This document shows positions 5,567 to 7,089 of a DNA stretch of 7,089 nt, piece after piece. Source of the stretch: Chloroflexota bacterium (GTDB lineage Bacteria > Chloroflexota > Limnocylindria > Limnocylindrales > CSP1-4); contig JAGDMV010000093.1 in assembly GCA_017860675.1 (NCBI GenBank), positions 1 to 7,089 on the forward strand. The letters run 5' to 3'. The first letter of the stretch is position 1, and each line of letters starts with the position of its first letter. The notes below the pieces were generated by a model that searched no databases, was not told the DNA's origin, and saw nothing but the letters and a program-made list of their open reading frames with translations. A program made the translations under genes and the position numbers.

Positions 5567-6499
5567 ATGCCTCGAACCGCACGGCGGGTCCTGCGGGCCC
5601 GCGTCCTCCTCCCCCTGCTGGTCGGCGTCGCCGGTGCCGCTGTCGCGCTCTCGTCCGGGCCGGGCGGTCCTCCCGCCGGAAGCGCGGCCGACCGCTTCGT
5701 CGCCGGCCAGCTCACGACCGTCCGCGAGCCTGTCGTCGGGGCGCCGGCGAAGGCCCTCGACAGGCGCGCCGGGGTGAACCGAGCGGCGATCGGATCCGGG
5801 ACCCCGGCATCGGTGAAGATGCAGCACGTCCGCAACCGGTTCAGCGGCCTCACCTACGACGAGGTCGTAGACACGGATGGCAAGGGTCGGGCGCTGGCGC
5901 TGCAGCGTTTCGACGCGTCGGGGCGGCTGCTGGCCGCGGTCCGCTTCGGCGGCCACAACCCGAAGAAGGCCGTCGTCGCCGACGCGGCCGGGGCGAGAAA
6001 GGCCGCGCTCGGCCATGCTCGCGCGCTGGGCCTCGACCCGACCGGCTCCCCCCGGGTCCGCCGGGGAGCCACGGCCGAGTGGATCGTCGAGTGGCCCCGG
6101 CTCGTGGACGGGATCCCGGTCCCCGGCGACGGGGTCGTCGTCCGGACGTGGGCCGACGGCTCGATCCACACCGCCGTCCGCACCGAGCGCACGCTCGCGG
6201 CACGACCGGAGCGACCCCTCTCGGTCGCGGAGGCGCGGCGGCTGGGTCGCGAGCGGCTGGCGGGCTGGCTCGACGCCCGGCACGCCGGTGAGTGGCAGAT
6301 CGACGACGTCTCGCTCGCCTGGGTGGCGCCGAACGACACGTTCGAGGCGACTGCGCCCGATGCCCCCGCCTCGGTCCTGCGCCTCGCCTGGGTCGTCCGG
6401 GTGACCACGAGCGGCGGCCTCGCAGAGGCCGTCCGCGGCATGGAGCTGTACCTCGACGCGGGCGATGGGCGTCTGCTGGGCGGGGACGTTCTGCGGTGA
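5567..6499 (+). CDS. Exported protein with FTP/PepSY/YcdB-like propeptide segments
   Basis: Protein of 310 residues. The start ATG at 5567 lies 11 nt after the previous stop, with AAGGAG overlapping that stop codon, so the two genes are very likely co-translated. A basic n-region and hydrophobic segment (about 11-29) act as signal peptide or membrane anchor, followed by a Gly/Pro linker. The region EWPRLVDGIPVPGDGVVVRT through WADGSIHTAV (175-204) matches the pattern of FTP and YcdB/YcdC propeptide domains. From about 216 to the end, SVAEARRLGRERL and a strand pair ending in MELYLDAGDGRLLGGDVLR resemble a PepSY-like unit. Such domains usually inhibit or chaperone secreted peptidases in cis. 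Here no catalytic domain follows, so it may act in trans on the neighbour, which is inference. The domain calls come from pattern resemblance only. Confidence 0.8.
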   Translation: MPRTARRVLRARVLLPLLVGVAGAAVALSSGPGGPPAGSAADRFVAGQLTTVREPVVGAPAKALDRRAGVNRAAIGSGTPASVKMQHVRNRFSGLTYDEVVDTDGKGRALALQRFDASGRLLAAVRFGGHNPKKAVVADAAGARKAALGHARALGLDPTGSPRVRRGATAEWIVEWPRLVDGIPVPGDGVVVRTWADGSIHTAVRTERTLAARPERPLSVAEARRLGRERLAGWLDARHAGEWQIDDVSLAWVAPNDTFEATAPDAPASVLRLAWVVRVTTSGGLAEAVRGMELYLDAGDGRLLGGDVLR

Positions 6500-7089
6500 G
6501 GCCGCACCCGCCGAACACACCTGCCGGCCGGGCGGCCTCCGTGGCGGGGGCCGCCCCCGGCTGTCATCCACCAGTGTGTTGCGCGGCCCCCGCTCGCCCG
6601 CCCGCATGCCGGCCTGCGGTCACGCCGCTGGCGCTGATCGCGCTTCCTGCCCTGGTCGCGGCCATCCTGGCCGGCTGCGGCGGCCGCGCTGCCGCAGAGG
6701 TGCCCACGCCGGCGCCAACGCCCTCGAGCCGTGCCGCCGCCGGGCAGATCGCCCGGCGGCCGGCCACGCGGCTCGCCGTCCTGGCGCGAGGCGATGGCCG
6801 CAGCACGCTGATGATCGTCGAAGGATCCGCCCAGGTTGCCTCGCCGCTCCTGCCGGACGCGGACGTCGCCTGGCTCTCGAGCGATGCGAGCGGACGCCTG
6901 CTGGCAACGACCGCCGATGGCCGCCTCTTCGCCGGCGCGCCGGCGTCGGCAGCCGCTGCGCAGGGACCCTGGCGCGAGGTCGTCCCGCGACACAGCGGCA
7001 CCGCGCCCGCTGCCCAGCTGTCGTTCGGAACCCTATCGCCGGACGGCCGCCGCATCGCGTCGCTGGCGGCGGACTTCGCCGTCGGCACG
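6496..7089 (+). CDS. Lipoprotein with TolB/WD40-like beta-propeller repeats (3' end outside window)
   Basis: This frame is open from the GTG at 6496 to the last base and gives 198 residues so far. The GTG overlaps the stop of the preceding gene as GTGA, a coupling arrangement also seen between the permease and ATPase genes here. A hydrophobic segment LALIALPALVAAILAGC ends in the lipobox LAGC (Cys codon 6676-6678), followed by a Pro/Thr/Ala-rich tether. Then come repeat-like units: DGRSTLMIVEG, WLSSDASGRLLATTADGRLFAG and LSFGTLSPDGRRIASLAADF; the last has the SPDGrriA signature of TolB/PD40-type propeller blades. With the 6496 start the Cys is residue 61, which is long; the in-frame GTG at 6574 would place it at residue 35. 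Surface-anchored propellers often bind ligands or partner proteins; the specific role is unknown. Confidence 0.72.
   Translation, partial: MRPHPPNTPAGRAASVAGAAPGCHPPVCCAAPARPPACRPAVTPLALIALPALVAAILAGCGGRAAAEVPTPAPTPSSRAAAGQIARRPATRLAVLARGDGRSTLMIVEGSAQVASPLLPDADVAWLSSDASGRLLATTADGRLFAGAPASAAAAQGPWREVVPRHSGTAPAAQLSFGTLSPDGRRIASLAADFAVGT

Noticed and set aside
5507..6993. Long - strand frames opposite the propeptide-like gene and the propeller lipoprotein
   Set aside because: Their translations are Arg/Pro/Ala/Gly-rich without motifs. The + strand genes have ribosome sites, signal peptides and coherent domains.
6564..7088. A - strand frame of 174 codons at the window end
   Set aside because: The + strand frame there has a lipobox and a SPDG propeller motif and fits the operon; the - strand product shows nothing recognisable.

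Overview
The window is very GC-rich, with long overlapping open frames on both strands. The high G/C at third codon positions, proline- and threonine-rich lipoprotein linkers and frequent GTG starts suggest a high-GC bacterium such as an actinomycete or a Limnocylindria-like member of the Chloroflexota. No phylogenetic marker is present, so this placement is inference. I see no mobile element, tRNA, rRNA or CRISPR array.

Left part (1-1251, + strand): the 3' end of an unidentified CDS with an Ala/Pro/Val/Thr-rich tail, followed 11 nt later by surE, a survival-protein 5'/3'-nucleotidase with an odd 60-residue N-terminal extension. A GC hairpin without a T-tract lies between surE and the convergent operon that follows.

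Middle part (1309-about 4604, - strand): a three-gene operon transcribed leftward. Its order is a lipid-anchored class III solute-binding protein (btuF-like), a FecCD/BtuC-type permease and an ABC ATPase (btuD-like). A recognisable cobalamin riboswitch lies in the leader, which makes vitamin B12 or another corrinoid the most likely substrate. The ATPase carries Gly where the Q-loop glutamine is expected.

Right part (4800-7089, + strand): a divergently transcribed cluster of exported proteins. The first gene encodes a secreted protein of 251 residues with His-Gly and Cys motifs resembling clan CD (caspase/gingipain/clostripain fold) cysteine peptidases. The second, 11 nt downstream, encodes an exported protein with FTP/PepSY/YcdB-like propeptide segments. 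The third overlaps the second by GTGA and encodes a lipoprotein with a TolB/WD40-like propeller repeat, cut by the window end. The arrangement suggests an uncharacterised extracytoplasmic system: a candidate protease-like enzyme, a propeptide-like partner and a surface beta-propeller. The first gene's leader can fold so that its Shine-Dalgarno sequence is fully paired. This cluster is the most novel part of the window, but its function is inferred only.
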